The notes below the pieces were generated by a model. It was not told where the DNA came from, made no database searches, and saw only the letters and a list, made by a program, of their open reading frames with translations. Positions 1-10,368 of a stretch of 39,473 nt of DNA are shown piece after piece. The number at the start of each line of letters is the position of its first letter. Positions within the stretch are counted from its first letter, which is position 1. The position numbers and the translations under genes were made by a program. The DNA comes from Vibrio aestivus (GTDB taxonomy: Bacteria; Pseudomonadota; Gammaproteobacteria; Enterobacterales; Vibrionaceae), in NCBI GenBank assembly GCA_003263845.1, contig JYJN01000111.1:1-39473 (forward strand), written 5' to 3'.

Positions 1-54
1 ATGTACCGAACTTAATACTTATTGCTAAGTCTCCAAGCTCCATACATCAAAATA

Positions 55-130
55 TGGAGCGACACACGAGGTTCGAACTCGTGACCTCAACCTTGGCAAG
101 GTTGCGCTCTACCAACTGAGCTAGTGTCGC
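55..130 (-). tRNA. tRNA-Gly (GCC)
   Basis: On the minus strand a 76-nt cloverleaf is visible. The acceptor stem pairs 124-130 with 59-65, there is a T-loop GTTCGAA, an anticodon loop centred on GCC and an encoded CCA (complement of 55-57). It is read after tRNA-Cys from the same promoter. Confidence 0.97.
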
Positions 131-133
131 AAA

Positions 134-207
134 TGGAGGCGCGTCCCGGAGTCGAACCGAGGTCCACGGATTTGCAATCCGCTGCATAGCCACTCTGCCA
201 ACACGCC
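134..207 (-). tRNA. tRNA-Cys (GCA)
   Basis: On the minus strand a 74-nt tRNA is visible. Acceptor GGCGTGT (201-207) pairs with ACGCGCC (138-144) with one wobble pair; the anticodon is GCA and CCA is encoded at 134-136. Only three bases separate it from tRNA-Gly, so the two are co-transcribed. Confidence 0.97.
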
Positions 208-263
208 GCATACATCAATCAGAAACCGCTTTAACTTGTTGCTTCCTCTTGGGTACGGAAAGC

Positions 264-291
264 ATTCTACGGATTAGCACTGTTGAGTCAA
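264..291 (-). promoter_or_regulatory. sigma-70 promoter for the tRNA-Cys/tRNA-Gly unit
   Basis: The minus strand reads TTGACT (286-291), a 16-bp spacer and TAGAAT (264-269), 56 bp before tRNA-Cys. No other gene lies between. The match to the -35/-10 consensus is good; the start point is inferred. Confidence 0.7.
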
Positions 292-416
292 CACTATTTT
301 TTTATAATTTGAATCGTTTGTCTAAATTGCAGTCAATGTGGCGAGAATTTGTGAATTTACTAGCATGAAATCGATGATTTTCAACAGGAAAACTTGATAA
401 ACCAGATTTAAAATAC

Positions 417-438
417 AAAAAAACGGGCCTAGGCCCGT
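417..438 (-). terminator. intrinsic terminator after pgsA
   Basis: The perfect palindrome ACGGGCCTAGGCCCGT (423-438) is followed on the minus strand by a run of seven T (complement of 417-423), a few bases after the pgsA stop codon. This is a strong rho-independent terminator. Confidence 0.9.
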
Positions 439-443
439 TCTTA

Positions 444-1001
444 TTAATGATGTTTTTCGTCGAGGAGATCATCTTTGGCTGCTGCCAGGTATTGCATCAT
501 CGACCAGTAGGTGAGGAAAGTTGCAACATATAGCGCGCCATACCCCAACCATATCATCCAATCATCATAACGCCAGATAAGCACCCACAGAGCAAACATT
601 TGAGTCAGAGTCTTTACCTTCCCTACCCAAGATACAGCGACACTAGCGCGTTTACCGATTTCTGCCATCCACTCGCGTAGTGCGGAAATAATGATTTCAC
701 GAGCAATCATTGTGACCGCTGGAATCGTAATCCAAAGGTTGTGGTAGTGTTCTGTGATTAAAATCAGTGCTGTTGCGACTAAGACTTTGTCTGCTACTGG
801 ATCGATAAAAGCACCAAAACGAGACGTTTGACCCAATTTTCGCGCCAACATGCCGTCTAGCCAATCTGTAAAGCCAGCTACCCAGAATACCATTGCCGCA
901 GCAAATGGTGCCCAATCGTACGGGAGGTAAAAGGCGACGACGAATACGGGAATTAGAAAAAGCCGCAATAAAGACAAAATGTTGGGGATGTTCAAACGCA
1001 T
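444..1001 (-). CDS. pgsA: CDP-diacylglycerol--glycerol-3-phosphate 3-phosphatidyltransferase
   Basis: PgsA makes phosphatidylglycerophosphate from CDP-diacylglycerol and glycerol-3-phosphate, the committed step to phosphatidylglycerol and cardiolipin, in the inner membrane. The 185-residue protein has the CDP-alcohol phosphotransferase signature D49-G50-x2-A53-R54-x8-G63-x3-D67-x3-D71 and several hydrophobic helices. The frame continues upstream to a GTG at 1019, but the ATG at 1001 is chosen because AGAGAA lies about 8 nt before it and the protein then begins MRLNIPNI, like other PgsA proteins. It is the last gene of the uvrY-uvrC-pgsA run and is followed by its own terminator; this order is common in gammaproteobacteria. 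Confidence 0.96.
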   Translation of the reverse strand: MRLNIPNILSLLRLFLIPVFVVAFYLPYDWAPFAAAMVFWVAGFTDWLDGMLARKLGQTSRFGAFIDPVADKVLVATALILITEHYHNLWITIPAVTMIAREIIISALREWMAEIGKRASVAVSWVGKVKTLTQMFALWVLIWRYDDWMIWLGYGALYVATFLTYWSMMQYLAAAKDDLLDEKHH

Positions 1002-1047
1002 ATTATTGTTCTCTGACACACTGCGGCTTTATGTTGCGGTATTTTTA

Positions 1048-2879
1048 CTATTGTTTCAATGCTTGATAAATGTTTTCTGCCAAAGAATGGCTGATTCCGG
1101 GGACTTTGGCGATTTCTTCAACAGAAGCACGCTTTAATTCTTGTAATCCACCCATATATTTAAGTAAGGATTGACGGCGTTTTGGCCCCACCCCTTCAAT
1201 ACCTTCCAATGGACTGGTTCTACGTGTTTTTCCACGTTTCGCTCTATGCCCAGCGATAGCATGATTATGGCTTTCATCTCGGATATGCTGAATAAGGTGA
1301 AGCGCAGGTGCATCACTTGGCAAATTAAACTCATCGCCTGACGTTGTGATTAACGTTTCTAAACCGGGCTTCCGAGTCACGCCTTTTGCAATGCCAATCA
1401 ATCTTGGTCTCTTTGGCCAATCGTTCCAATACTGACTAATGATCTCCAACGCTCGATTCAATTGACCTTTACCACCATCAATAAAAACAATATCTGGGAT
1501 TTTATCGACATCGAGCTGCTTAGAGTAACGACGCTCTAATACTTGGCCCATAGCAGCATAGTCATCACCACCAGTGATACCCGTGATGTTGTAACGACGA
1601 TACTCTTGTTTTACAGGGCCTTCTTGATTAAACACAACACACGACGCGATCGTACTTTCACCCATGGTGTGCGAGATATCGAAACACTCCATTCGTGAAA
1701 TGCTGTCCATATCTAACACTTCTCTCAGCTCTTTAAAGCGCTGTGAGATAGTCATTTTGTGGTTGATCTTGGTGGTGATTGCCGTTAACGCGTTGGTGTT
1801 GGAAAGCTTAAGGTAGCGCCCGCGCGTACCTGTTGGCTCTACATGGAAATGAATTTTACGACCCGCGAGCTCTGTCAGCGCCTGTTGCAAAGGCAATTCA
1901 TCATCCAGTAGTCCCTGATTCAAAACGATGCGACTCGGAATAGTACGAGCTTCATTGTGACTGAGGTAATACTGACTCAAGAAGCTATAGAATACCTCTT
2001 GGGCAACAGTATTCGATGGAATTTTCGGGAAATGACTGCGACTGCGAGAACCTTACCCTGACGGATCATCAGGATATGGATACAGGCAATGCCATTTTCT
2101 TGGGCAAAACCCAGTACGTCCATATCTTCCATAGTGTCTTCAGACACAAACTGCTGTTCTTGAACACGACGTATTGCCTGAATTTGGTCTCGAAATTTGG
2201 CCGCATTTTCAAACGCGAGAGCCTGACTGGCTTTCTCCATTTTCTCGATGAGAATTTCCAGTACCTGTTTATCCTTACCCTGCAAAAACAGTCGGACATA
2301 ATTAACTAGCTCTGCGTAGTCTTCATCCGAAATGATCGACGATACGCAAGGCCCGGCACAGCGCCCAATCTGATACATCAAACATGGTCTCGTCCGGTTC
2401 GCGTACACCGTATCTTCGCATTGGCGAACTGGGAATATCTTTTGAATTAGATGAAGCGTTTCTCGAACAGCACCAGAGTCAGGGTATGGACCAAAGTACT
2501 CCCCTTTTCGCTTCTTTGCACCGCGATGCATCGAAAGCCTTGGGTGCTGATGACCACTAATGAAAATATAGGGATAAGACTTATCATCACGCAATAACAC
2601 GTTGTACTTAGGTAAGTACTGCTTGATGTAGTTATGCTCTAAAATCAACGCTTCTGTTTCAGTGTGAGTCACTGTCACGTCGATTTTGTTGATATTACTA
2701 ACAAGTGCACGCGTTTTCTCGCTATCTACTTTCTTACGAAAATAGCTAGAAAGGCGCTTTTTAAGATCTTTTGCTTTGCCGACATAAATAACAACAGCCT
2801 CGGCGTTATACATTCGATAAACGCCGGGCTGATTGGTGACTGTCTTTAGAAAGGAAACCGAGTCAAATGGGGTGGTCAC
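1048..2879 (-). CDS. uvrC: UvrABC excinuclease subunit C (frame interrupted once)
   Basis: UvrC makes the two incisions of nucleotide excision repair. The N-terminal GIY-YIG nuclease (GVYRMY, then [12 protein letters not shown]) and the UVR motif ([20 protein letters not shown]) lie in the first frame, 1977-2879. The RNase H-like nuclease ([21 protein letters not shown]) and C-terminal helix-hairpin-helix ([10 protein letters not shown]) lie in the second, 1048-1980. One base appears to be missing at 2045/2046 (GCGAG where GCCGAG is expected); restoring it gives GKVLGSRSHFPK and a 610-residue protein, the size of E. coli UvrC. The gene starts with GTG, whose first G is the last base of the uvrY TAG, suggesting translational coupling. 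As written the repair protein is truncated; see the finding on indels. Confidence 0.93.
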
Positions 2880-3523
2880 TAGAGAGTCTCGGTGTCTAAC
2901 ATTCCATGTCGAATAGCGAGGTGAGTCAATTCGACGTCTCCGCTAATGTCTAACTTACTGAATAGTCGGTATCGGTAACTGTTTACTGTTTTCGGGCTTA
3001 GATTTAGCTGCTCCGAAATGTCAGTTACCTTCTGACCTTTGGTAATCATCATCATGATCTGAAGCTCTCGCTCAGACAGATCTGCAAATGGGTTTTCAGA
3101 AGCCGGTGAAAATTGACTCAGTGCCATTTGCTGCGCAATTTCAGGTGAGATATAACGTTGGCCGCTATTTACCACACGAATCGCATTAACCATTTCGTCA
3201 GGGCCAGCACCTTTGGTTAGGTAGCCTGCGGCGCCTGCTTGCATCACTTTAGTTGGAAACGGATTTTCCGTATGAACAGTTAGAACGATGATTTTAACAT
3301 CAGGATTGAAACGCAAGATCTTCTTGGTTGCCTCTAAGCCACCAATACCCGGCATATTCATGTCCATTAAAATGACGTCAGTATGATTATTACGACACCA
3401 TTTTACTGCTTCTTCACCGCTCTCAGCTTCCCCTGCTACGTTCATTCCACGGACGTCTTCAATAATACGTCGTATCCCTGTGCGAACCAGCTCGTGATCA
3501 TCTACAAGGAAAACATTTATCAA
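2879..3523 (-). CDS. uvrY: GacA/UvrY-family response regulator (VarA in Vibrio)
   Basis: This is a two-component response regulator of the BarA/UvrY (VarS/VarA) system, which activates small RNAs that titrate CsrA. It has an N-terminal receiver domain ([10 protein letters not shown], phospho-acceptor Asp in ILMDMNMPG, conserved Lys in YLTKGA) and a C-terminal LuxR-type helix-turn-helix ([27 protein letters not shown]). The frame extends to a GTG at 3562, but the TTG at 3523 is preferred: GGAG lies 8 nt upstream and the protein then starts at [10 protein letters not shown] as in relatives. The gene overlaps uvrC by one base. The 375-bp gap to divergent polB must hold both promoters. Confidence 0.95.
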   Translation of the reverse strand: MINVFLVDDHELVRTGIRRIIEDVRGMNVAGEAESGEEAVKWCRNNHTDVILMDMNMPGIGGLEATKKILRFNPDVKIIVLTVHTENPFPTKVMQAGAAGYLTKGAGPDEMVNAIRVVNSGQRYISPEIAQQMALSQFSPASENPFADLSERELQIMMMITKGQKVTDISEQLNLSPKTVNSYRYRLFSKLDISGDVELTHLAIRHGMLDTETL

Positions 3524-3898
3524 ACTTGTATCTCCACACTTCTTAATTGGCTCTGCACCCACTCCGGGAGTGGATAGCAGCTTGGCTGCCTAGTTTAACT
3601 ATATTAGGATTATTCTCTACCAAAGAATATGTGCCGAAAAGTAAACTTTAGCAAGTACTTATTTTTCAATTATAGCCTCCGTCAACAATTTAGATGTTAA
3701 CAGTTGCTTAATTAAACAGGTGCAATATGGCATATCCCGACAAAATGAATGTCAGGACAAAATCATGATTAATTAGTATGTCCAATAACCTTCACCCTAA
3801 TGTATATAATTCAACCACCTAGCGGCAGTATGTGAGAAAGCTGACCGTCTCTGGTACACTGCTAAAACTCTAATAGAACAATCAATAAGGCAGTAAGT

Positions 3899-6277
3899 GT
3901 GACTATTCAACAGGGCTTTGTTTTAACGCGTCAGGCGCGAGATGTTGGTGGTCAAACACAAATCGAGCTGTGGTTGAAAACAGATGAAGGGCCTAGCCAG
4001 CTCATCATCCAAGGTGAGAAGCCTGTCTTCTTCATTGAACACCTTCAACTTGAAGCCGTTAAATCAATTGCAATTCAACAAGGTATTGCGATTGACTTAA
4101 AACCACTCCCTCTGAAGACTTTCGGCAGCAGCCCTCTTGTGGCTTGCTATTGCAGAACCATTCAAGATTCCAACGGGTTATCACAACAACTGGCCAAATC
4201 GAACATCTTGACGTTTGAATCGGATATTCGATTGGCGGATCGGTATTTAATGGAAAGGTTTATTAGAGGTGGTGTTGAGTTTACTGGCCAAAGGGTTACT
4301 AACAAAAGAATTGAACGACAGAATCATCAGCGATTCGAACAGGTCAAATGTCGTAAAAACGATTATCTTCCTAACCTCTCTCAGGTCTCTCTAGATATCG
4401 AATGTTCTGAGAAAGGCATTCTTTACTCTGTCGGATTGGACAGCCTTCTCGATAGCCGAGTCATCATGATTGGTGACCCACAACCTGCCGAAACACCTAT
4501 TGAATGGGTCACGGACGAAAAAGCTTTACTTAACGCACTCATCCATTGGTTTCAAAACTACGATCCAGACGTCATCGTGGGTTGGAATGTGGTGGACTTC
4601 GATTTTCGCCTGCTTCACAAGCGTTGTGAGTGGCACAAGATAAAGTTCGCCATAGGCCGCGGAGGACAATCGAGTTTCTTTCGCACCTCAAGTCAAACTC
4701 AACAAGGTTTTATCAATATACCCGGCCGTGTCGTACTCGATGGCATCGATACCTTAAAAACCGCTACATACCACTTTAAGTCTTGGTCGCTAGAATCCGT
4801 CTCTCAAGAGCTCTTACATGAAGGGAAAATTATACATAACGTGCATGATCGTATGGATGAGATCAACCGCATGTTCAAAGAGGACAAGCCTTCTCTCGCC
4901 CTATACAACCTTCAAGACTGTGCGTTAGTGAATAAAATTTTTGCGCACACGCACTTGTTAGAGTTTGCCATTGAGCGCACACGCCTCACTGGGGTTGAAT
5001 TAGACCGAATCGGAGGCTCAGTCGCTGCATTTACTAACCTTTATCTCCCGCAGATACATCGCGCAGGCTACGTTGCGCCAAATTTGTACCCAGAAAACTG
5101 GATAGCAAGCCCTGGCGGCTACGTCATGGATTCGATCCCTGGTCTCTATGATTCTGTTCTGGTTTTAGACTTTAAGAGTCTATATCCCTCCATTATTCGT
5201 TCCTTCCTTATCGATCCAATGGGATTAATTGAAGGCTTGAAATTAGACATTGGCAGAGAAGACAATCAAGCAGTTCCAGGGTTTCGTGGAGGGCAGTTTC
5301 ATCGAACAAAGCACTTCTTACCAAAGATGATCGAAGAGCTGTGGGCTGCGCGAGATCAGGCTAAAAGAAGTAATAATAAAGCATTTTCTCAAGCTATAAA
5401 GATCATCATGAACTCATTCTATGGCGTGCTTGGTTCATCTGGCTGTCGTTTTTTTGATACTCGTTTGGCATCCAGTATTACTATGCGCGGTCATGAGATC
5501 ATGAAGCAAACAAAAAAGCTGATTGAAGCGCGCGGATATCAGGTTATCTATGGCGACACAGACTCTACTTTCGTATCGCTCAATGGCGAGTTCTCTCAAA
5601 AAAACGCCGACGAAATTGGAAAGCTGTTGGTAAAGGAGATCAATCTATGGTGGAACGAACATCTTGAGCAAGAGTATCAACTTAGTTCAATCTTAGAACT
5701 TGAGTACGAAACTCATTACAAACGCTTTTTAATGCCCACCATCCGTGGATCCGAAACGGGCTCTAAGAAGCGTTATGCCGGATTGGTCACTGATGGAGAT
5801 GCCGACCGAATCGTTTTTAAAGGTCTTGAAAGCGCCCGTACTGACTGGACACCTTTAGCGCAACGTTTTCAACAAACACTGTATGAAATGGTTTTTCACG
5901 GCGAAAAACCACACGATTTTGTACGCAACTTTGTCGAAGATACTCTTGCCGGTAAATTTGATGATGAGATGGTGTACCAGAAACGACTTCGCCGCCGCTT
6001 ACATGAATATCAAAAGAACGTACCACCACAAGTGAGAGCCGCTCGATTAGCCGATGAGATGAACGCTAAATTGGGGCGACCTCTACAGTATCAAAACCGT
6101 GGCCGTATCGAATACCTGATTACTATCAACGGGCCTGAACCGAAAGAATACATTCAAAGCACCATCGATTATCAACACTACATAGATAAACAACTTAAGC
6201 CTGTTGCCGACGCCATTTTACCTTTTATCGGAATGGATTTTGGTTCTCTTAGCGAGCCTCAGCTAGGTCTGTTTTAG
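3899..6277 (+). CDS. polB: DNA polymerase II (family B)
   Basis: Pol II is a family B polymerase with proofreading that acts in replication restart and lesion bypass, and is SOS-induced in E. coli. The 792-residue protein is full length (783 in E. coli). Exonuclease motifs are Exo I SLDIEC (D166, E168), Exo II VGWNVVDFD (228-236) and Exo III YNLQD (336-340). Polymerase motifs are A DFKSLYPSI (424-432), B KIIMNSFYG (501-509) and C YGDTDS (551-556). All catalytic acids are present. The start is GTG at 3899 with AAGG just upstream. The last 29 bp overlap the convergent EAL gene. No strong LexA box was found upstream. Confidence 0.97.
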   Translation: MTIQQGFVLTRQARDVGGQTQIELWLKTDEGPSQLIIQGEKPVFFIEHLQLEAVKSIAIQQGIAIDLKPLPLKTFGSSPLVACYCRTIQDSNGLSQQLAKSNILTFESDIRLADRYLMERFIRGGVEFTGQRVTNKRIERQNHQRFEQVKCRKNDYLPNLSQVSLDIECSEKGILYSVGLDSLLDSRVIMIGDPQPAETPIEWVTDEKALLNALIHWFQNYDPDVIVGWNVVDFDFRLLHKRCEWHKIKFAIGRGGQSSFFRTSSQTQQGFINIPGRVVLDGIDTLKTATYHFKSWSLESVSQELLHEGKIIHNVHDRMDEINRMFKEDKPSLALYNLQDCALVNKIFAHTHLLEFAIERTRLTGVELDRIGGSVAAFTNLYLPQIHRAGYVAPNLYPENWIASPGGYVMDSIPGLYDSVLVLDFKSLYPSIIRSFLIDPMGLIEGLKLDIGREDNQAVPGFRGGQFHRTKHFLPKMIEELWAARDQAKRSNNKAFSQAIKIIMNSFYGVLGSSGCRFFDTRLASSITMRGHEIMKQTKKLIEARGYQVIYGDTDSTFVSLNGEFSQKNADEIGKLLVKEINLWWNEHLEQEYQLSSILELEYETHYKRFLMPTIRGSETGSKKRYAGLVTDGDADRIVFKGLESARTDWTPLAQRFQQTLYEMVFHGEKPHDFVRNFVEDTLAGKFDDEMVYQKRLRRRLHEYQKNVPPQVRAARLADEMNAKLGRPLQYQNRGRIEYLITINGPEPKEYIQSTIDYQHYIDKQLKPVADAILPFIGMDFGSLSEPQLGLF

Positions 6278-8407
6278 TCAATTCATCCACACCATGATCA
6301 GAATAGTCATCTGAATCCCCTTCATTATTAGAAGCTGAGTCTTCAGGCTTTAAGCTCAGGAGGTTAGTCTCCACAATGTACTTTCTCAACTGGGCGAGGG
6401 GCAATGACCGACTATAGAACCAACCTTGGATTGATGTATCTGACTGAGGAGTAATACAATTAATTTGATCTTGAGTTTCTACACCCTCGACCACCGTCGC
6501 CAATTCGAGGTCGTTGGCCAAGTTCAATAAACCACTGAACACCTTCTTCCCTTTGACTGTCTCCAGAGCCAGCACAAAACTCCTATCGATCTTAATTGCG
6601 TCAATATCGAAGTAAGTTAAATAGCTCAATGACGAAAAGCCCGAACCAAAATCATCAATATAGATTTTCGCGCCCGTTTTTCTAAGCTCACTGAGAGACT
6701 GAGCAACGAGCTCCTTGTCGTTAAGTAAGGTTTCTTCCGTGATCTCAATATGGATATACTCAGCTACTGGTGCAATCGCTTTGGCCAACCGCTCAACCAA
6801 ACCCGAGTCTAACAAGGTTTCAGGAGTAATGTTGACACTCGATGGTACCGCCCAACCTTGCTTTAGCGCTACTTTCACATCGTTGACCGCCTGAAAAACG
6901 GCCCAGCGGTCGATATCTTTCATCATTCCTCCTTCTCAAACCACGGCAGAAACGCCCCAGGATACTCTACCTTTCCTGAGTCATCTTTAGCACGAATTAA
7001 CGCTTCACACCCAACAACTCGTCCGCTCTTAGAGCAAACTTGCGGTTGGTATTCCAAGCAAAACTCTTTCTGACTGTATTGTTTAAGTTCACGTTCAATT
7101 CTATCTCGTCGCTGATTTTGCGCTTTTTCGCGCATTAAGTAATCACTACTTAATGTTTGCGCTTCTTCATATCGGCGAGAGTATGTTGTGTCCAATGACC
7201 TAAAGCCAATATCGCGATCACGCAGCGTACTGTTGAGCGCCATGACTGCCGGGAAGTATATCAAGGCGGATAACGCCACATTAAACAATTGCAGAAATAC
7301 TGCTGAGAAGTCCCCGTCTGTTGCTAACCAACCATTAATAAAAATAGGACTGCTGAATGGCATCGCTGATGTTGGCGGTGCAACCCAACCTTGCGATATC
7401 GCAATATATGCTGTTATCAAGTTCGCAAAAGGCGCTAACAGAAACGGTAAAAACAGCCTTGGGTTAAAAATGATGGGTAAGCCAAATAACAACACCTCAT
7501 TAATATTAAACAGGGACAAAGGCAAACTCGCGATGGCAATCAATCGATGCGCTTTCGACTTGGCAAACAAAATCAGAATGACCACCAGCCCCAATGTTGC
7601 ACCACTTCCTCCCGTAAACACAAACACGCCCATAAATGAGTAATTTACAAACTCGTTGGTAACTTGCCCTATAGACACCGCATCCTGTGTAGCTGTAATG
7701 CCTTGCTCTAAAACCTCGATCCAAGGCAACAATGCGTAGTAACCGTGAATCCCCATAAACCACAGTACTGAATTCACCGCGGCAAAGACGGCTCCGAATG
7801 TCAGTGGAGAGGCCTCATAATCCATATTCGTCAACGAGATAACATTGTATTTCTCTGCAAACACCATCACGGATGAGTTTATGCAGATGACGACAACACC
7901 AACAAAAATGGCGGGAAGAATCAGATTCAGAGACTCACGAACGATTCGACTCAATTGTTCGTTACTGACTAATCGCAGCCAACGGCGTTTATAGATAGCC
8001 GCTATCATTGGCACCGAATAGAGAGGTGTCGCAACCGATATAACGAGCTCCAATACCAAGCGGCTATCCGAACCTTGGAATAACTTATGAAAAAGACCTA
8101 GATAAACAATAGATATTAAGGCGATGGGCGGCCTAGGCAGACGCCACTGCATCGCAAGAATGAAAGATAAAGCGGCGGTCAATAAGATTGGAAATAGGTT
8201 GTTGAGGTAGTAATAGAGCTCAAACAGAAAGTCTAGCCATGGCGTTCGACCACCGTGACTAAACTCACCAATTGATGCAATAAATAGTATGAGCTGAGAA
8301 ACCATCAAACAGGGGAGAATCCACAGTAACCCTTCTCTGATAGCCTGCATTTGTGATGAAAACACTTGTTTCCACTGTGCAATTTGCTTCGCTTTCCGTG
8401 CGTACAA
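6249..8407 (-). CDS. Membrane EIIC-like sensor fused to EAL c-di-GMP phosphodiesterase (frame interrupted once)
   Basis: The protein degrades cyclic di-GMP. The N-terminal ~390 residues are strongly hydrophobic with many membrane spans and resemble a PTS EIIC (cellobiose/oligo-sugar) permease domain, here probably a sensor. The C-terminal EAL domain begins at FCLEYQPQV and keeps the catalytic motifs EALIRA, NITPETL, EITEETL, IDDFGSGFSS, IKIDRSF and VVEGVET, so it should be active. The frame breaks at 6928-6929, where a C seems to be missing on the plus strand; the two pieces are 6923-8407 and 6249-6926. Correction gives 719 residues. The TTG start at 8407 has GAGGG 7 nt upstream. The gene overlaps the end of polB by 29 bp tail to tail. 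It matches VC1211 of V. cholerae by position, as I recall it. Confidence 0.88.
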
Positions 8408-8586
8408 AAGTGCCCTCTTCTCAACTATTTGGTGATAGGTATTTGAAGAATATTAACTTTTGTACGAGTCAGTGTCTGTGTTTCATATCATGTTATCGTA
8501 GCTTGTACTAATTAATCGCTCTATAATTCAGCGAAATTTTAAAACCAACTACACATAATTTGAGCAAAGGTGCCAAAATTTCAAGT

Positions 8587-9354
8587 TTAGCCGATTCGGA
8601 ACTCTGTTTTCTTAAACTGCTTAATCAGCCATTCACCAAACCCATCAAGCAGACCAATTACTGACCGTTTTGGGATCGGCTGCCCTTTGAGGAGAATCCC
8701 TAGCCTTTGCACTTCGACGGTTTTTTCCGGGAAGTAACGCAAAAAATTATCACCACATTCGACCGGCTCATCAAACCAATTTTTATCTTTCGGGATGACA
8801 AGAGAATAGCTCGCTCTCAACAATTTCTTCGCGATAATTACTTGCGCGTTAACTTGGTCTTCCGCCTTGTTCGCACGGCCAATGCGATTTCGATACACCG
8901 CAAGCCAGTCTTCAATATCCATGTTCCAATGCTTGGCGATCTCCCAACTCGGTTCATAATCACCAAAGCACTCAGATAGGTTCTCTCCATATACACAAAC
9001 TGCGCAATGTCTCAGAATGAAACCCCAAGAGAAAATACTGTCAAGACTGGCCACCTCTTTGACCAAGCCGCATTTAAAGTTAATGCCCGTAATGTGCGGA
9101 TAAGAGCGTTGAAAGCGCCACTTAATGGTATTAAATAGCGTTGTGCGAGTGTCAGAGAAGCTGCGATGTGTAATAACGATAACGTCTAGGTTTGAAAGGT
9201 TAGGTCTAGCGCATTTTCGCCCCACACTTCCGTATATATAGACACTGTGAAGATTGTCCCCCAGCCCACCTCGAAGAAAGGTCACAAGCTCATCAATGGC
9301 TTTTTGGTATTCAGGTTGAAAAGGTTGTTGTGCGTCTAGGGTAGATAAAATCAT
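8587..9354 (-). CDS. Nucleotidyltransferase-fold protein of unknown substrate
   Basis: A 255-residue soluble protein has an N-terminal Pol beta-like nucleotidyltransferase signature: VYIYGSVGRK (G42-S43), then NLDVIVI (N55, D57). The family normally has D-x-D here; the first Asp is replaced by Asn, which may weaken metal binding. The rest is helical and resembles no domain I can name. It lies alone between the EAL gene and divergent yeiP and may share the 127-bp intergenic region with it. A substrate cannot be assigned. Confidence 0.75.
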   Translation of the reverse strand: MILSTLDAQQPFQPEYQKAIDELVTFLRGGLGDNLHSVYIYGSVGRKCARPNLSNLDVIVITHRSFSDTRTTLFNTIKWRFQRSYPHITGINFKCGLVKEVASLDSIFSWGFILRHCAVCVYGENLSECFGDYEPSWEIAKHWNMDIEDWLAVYRNRIGRANKAEDQVNAQVIIAKKLLRASYSLVIPKDKNWFDEPVECGDNFLRYFPEKTVEVQRLGILLKGQPIPKRSVIGLLDGFGEWLIKQFKKTEFRIG

Positions 9355-9440
9355 TGATTGGTCATTACAAAAAAGGCGAATTAGAGTAATGTTCGCTTAG
9401 CATCAAAGATCAATCAAGAGATTCCTTCTTTGTTTGTCCT

Positions 9441-9449
9441 TGGTATAAT
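9441..9449 (+). promoter_or_regulatory. extended -10 promoter for yeiP-yciU
   Basis: TGGTATAAT (TG-N-TATAAT) lies 32 bp before the yeiP start. A perfect -10 with the TG extension compensates for a weak -35 region. AGGA at 9470 serves as ribosome binding site. Confidence 0.6.
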
Positions 9450-9481
9450 GCACCGAAACCAAACAAATAGGATAACTCTCC

Positions 9482-10048
9482 ATGCCAAGGGCAAGTGAAC
9501 TGAAAAAAGGTTTTGCTATCGAATCTAACGGCAAAACACTCCTAATTAAAGACATCGAAGTGACCACTCCAGGTGGACGTGGCGGCGCAAAAATCTACAA
9601 GCTACGTTGTACCGACCTGAATACAGGTGCACGCGTTGATGAGCGTTTTAAGTCTGACGATGTGGTTGATACGGTAGAAATGAACAAGCGCGCTTCTTCA
9701 TTCTCATACGTAGACGGCGACGAGTACATCTTCATGGACAACGAAGACTACACTCAGTACACCTTCAAGCAAGAAGACATTGCAGATGAGCTCATGTTCA
9801 TCACTGAAGAAATCCAAGGTCTGCACATCGTATTGGTAGACGGTAGCCCTGTTGCTCTTGAACTTCCTGCAGTAGTAGAGATGACGATCGAAGAGACAGA
9901 CCCGTCAATCAAAGGCGCATCGGCTTCAGCTCGTACTAAGCCTGCGCGTTTGCCAACAGGCCTGACCGTTCAAGTACCTGAGTACATTGCAACGGGTGAT
10001 CGCATCGTGATCAACACTGCTGAACGCAAATACATGAGCCGCGCATAA
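9482..10048 (+). CDS. yeiP: Elongation factor P-like protein YeiP (EfpL)
   Basis: YeiP is an EF-P paralogue that helps the ribosome through difficult peptide bonds. The 188-residue protein has the KOW-like domain I at the N terminus (SELKKGFAIESNGKTLLIK) with the tip loop TPGGRGGA, where EF-P carries its modified lysine; here the tip residue is Arg, as usual in YeiP, so no lysine modification is expected. Two OB domains follow, ending DRIVINTAERKYMSRA. It starts 8-9 nt after AGGA. The stop TAA overlaps the ATG of yciU by one base (TAATG), which indicates coupled translation. Confidence 0.95.
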   Translation: MPRASELKKGFAIESNGKTLLIKDIEVTTPGGRGGAKIYKLRCTDLNTGARVDERFKSDDVVDTVEMNKRASSFSYVDGDEYIFMDNEDYTQYTFKQEDIADELMFITEEIQGLHIVLVDGSPVALELPAVVEMTIEETDPSIKGASASARTKPARLPTGLTVQVPEYIATGDRIVINTAERKYMSRA

Positions 10049-10368
10049 TGACGGATTTGATCTCATACGATGATGTCATCGACGCAGCCTACGATATCTT
10101 CCTAGAAATGGCTCCAGACAATTTAGAGCCTGCTGACGTGATTCTGTTCACGGCGCAGTTTGAAGATCGTGGCGCCGCAGAAGTCGTAGAAACGGGTGAT
10201 GATTGGACTCAGCACGTCGGCTTTGAAGTCGATGAAGAAACTTACGCAGAAGTCCGAATTGGCTTAGTTAATGAAGCTGACGACGCACTAGATGATGTCT
10301 TTGCTCGCATGCTTGTTAGCCGCGACCCAGATCATAAGTTCTGTCATATGCTGTGGAAGCGTGACTAA
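10048..10368 (+). CDS. yciU: Acidic dsDNA-mimic protein of the HI1450/YciU family
   Basis: This 106-residue, strongly acidic protein belongs to the HI1450/YciU (DUF440) family, thought to mimic double-stranded DNA and bind DNA-binding partners such as HU; the cellular role is not settled. Asp and Glu are abundant throughout (EMAPDNLEPADV, GFEVDEETYAEV), and it ends CHMLWKRD. It is coupled to yeiP. Its last 28 bases are the start of the 48-bp repeat used by the integrated element, which restores an intact coding sequence but separates the gene from its original terminator. Confidence 0.9.
   Translation: MTDLISYDDVIDAAYDIFLEMAPDNLEPADVILFTAQFEDRGAAEVVETGDDWTQHVGFEVDEETYAEVRIGLVNEADDALDDVFARMLVSRDPDHKFCHMLWKRD

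Noticed and set aside
3799..3814. Possible LexA box AATGTATATAATTCAA before polB
   Set aside because: The AT core fits, but the essential CTG/CAG ends are missing (ATG and CAA instead).
7188..7643. 151-codon plus-strand ORF
   Set aside because: It is antisense to the membrane domain of the EAL gene and shows only the mirror of its codons.
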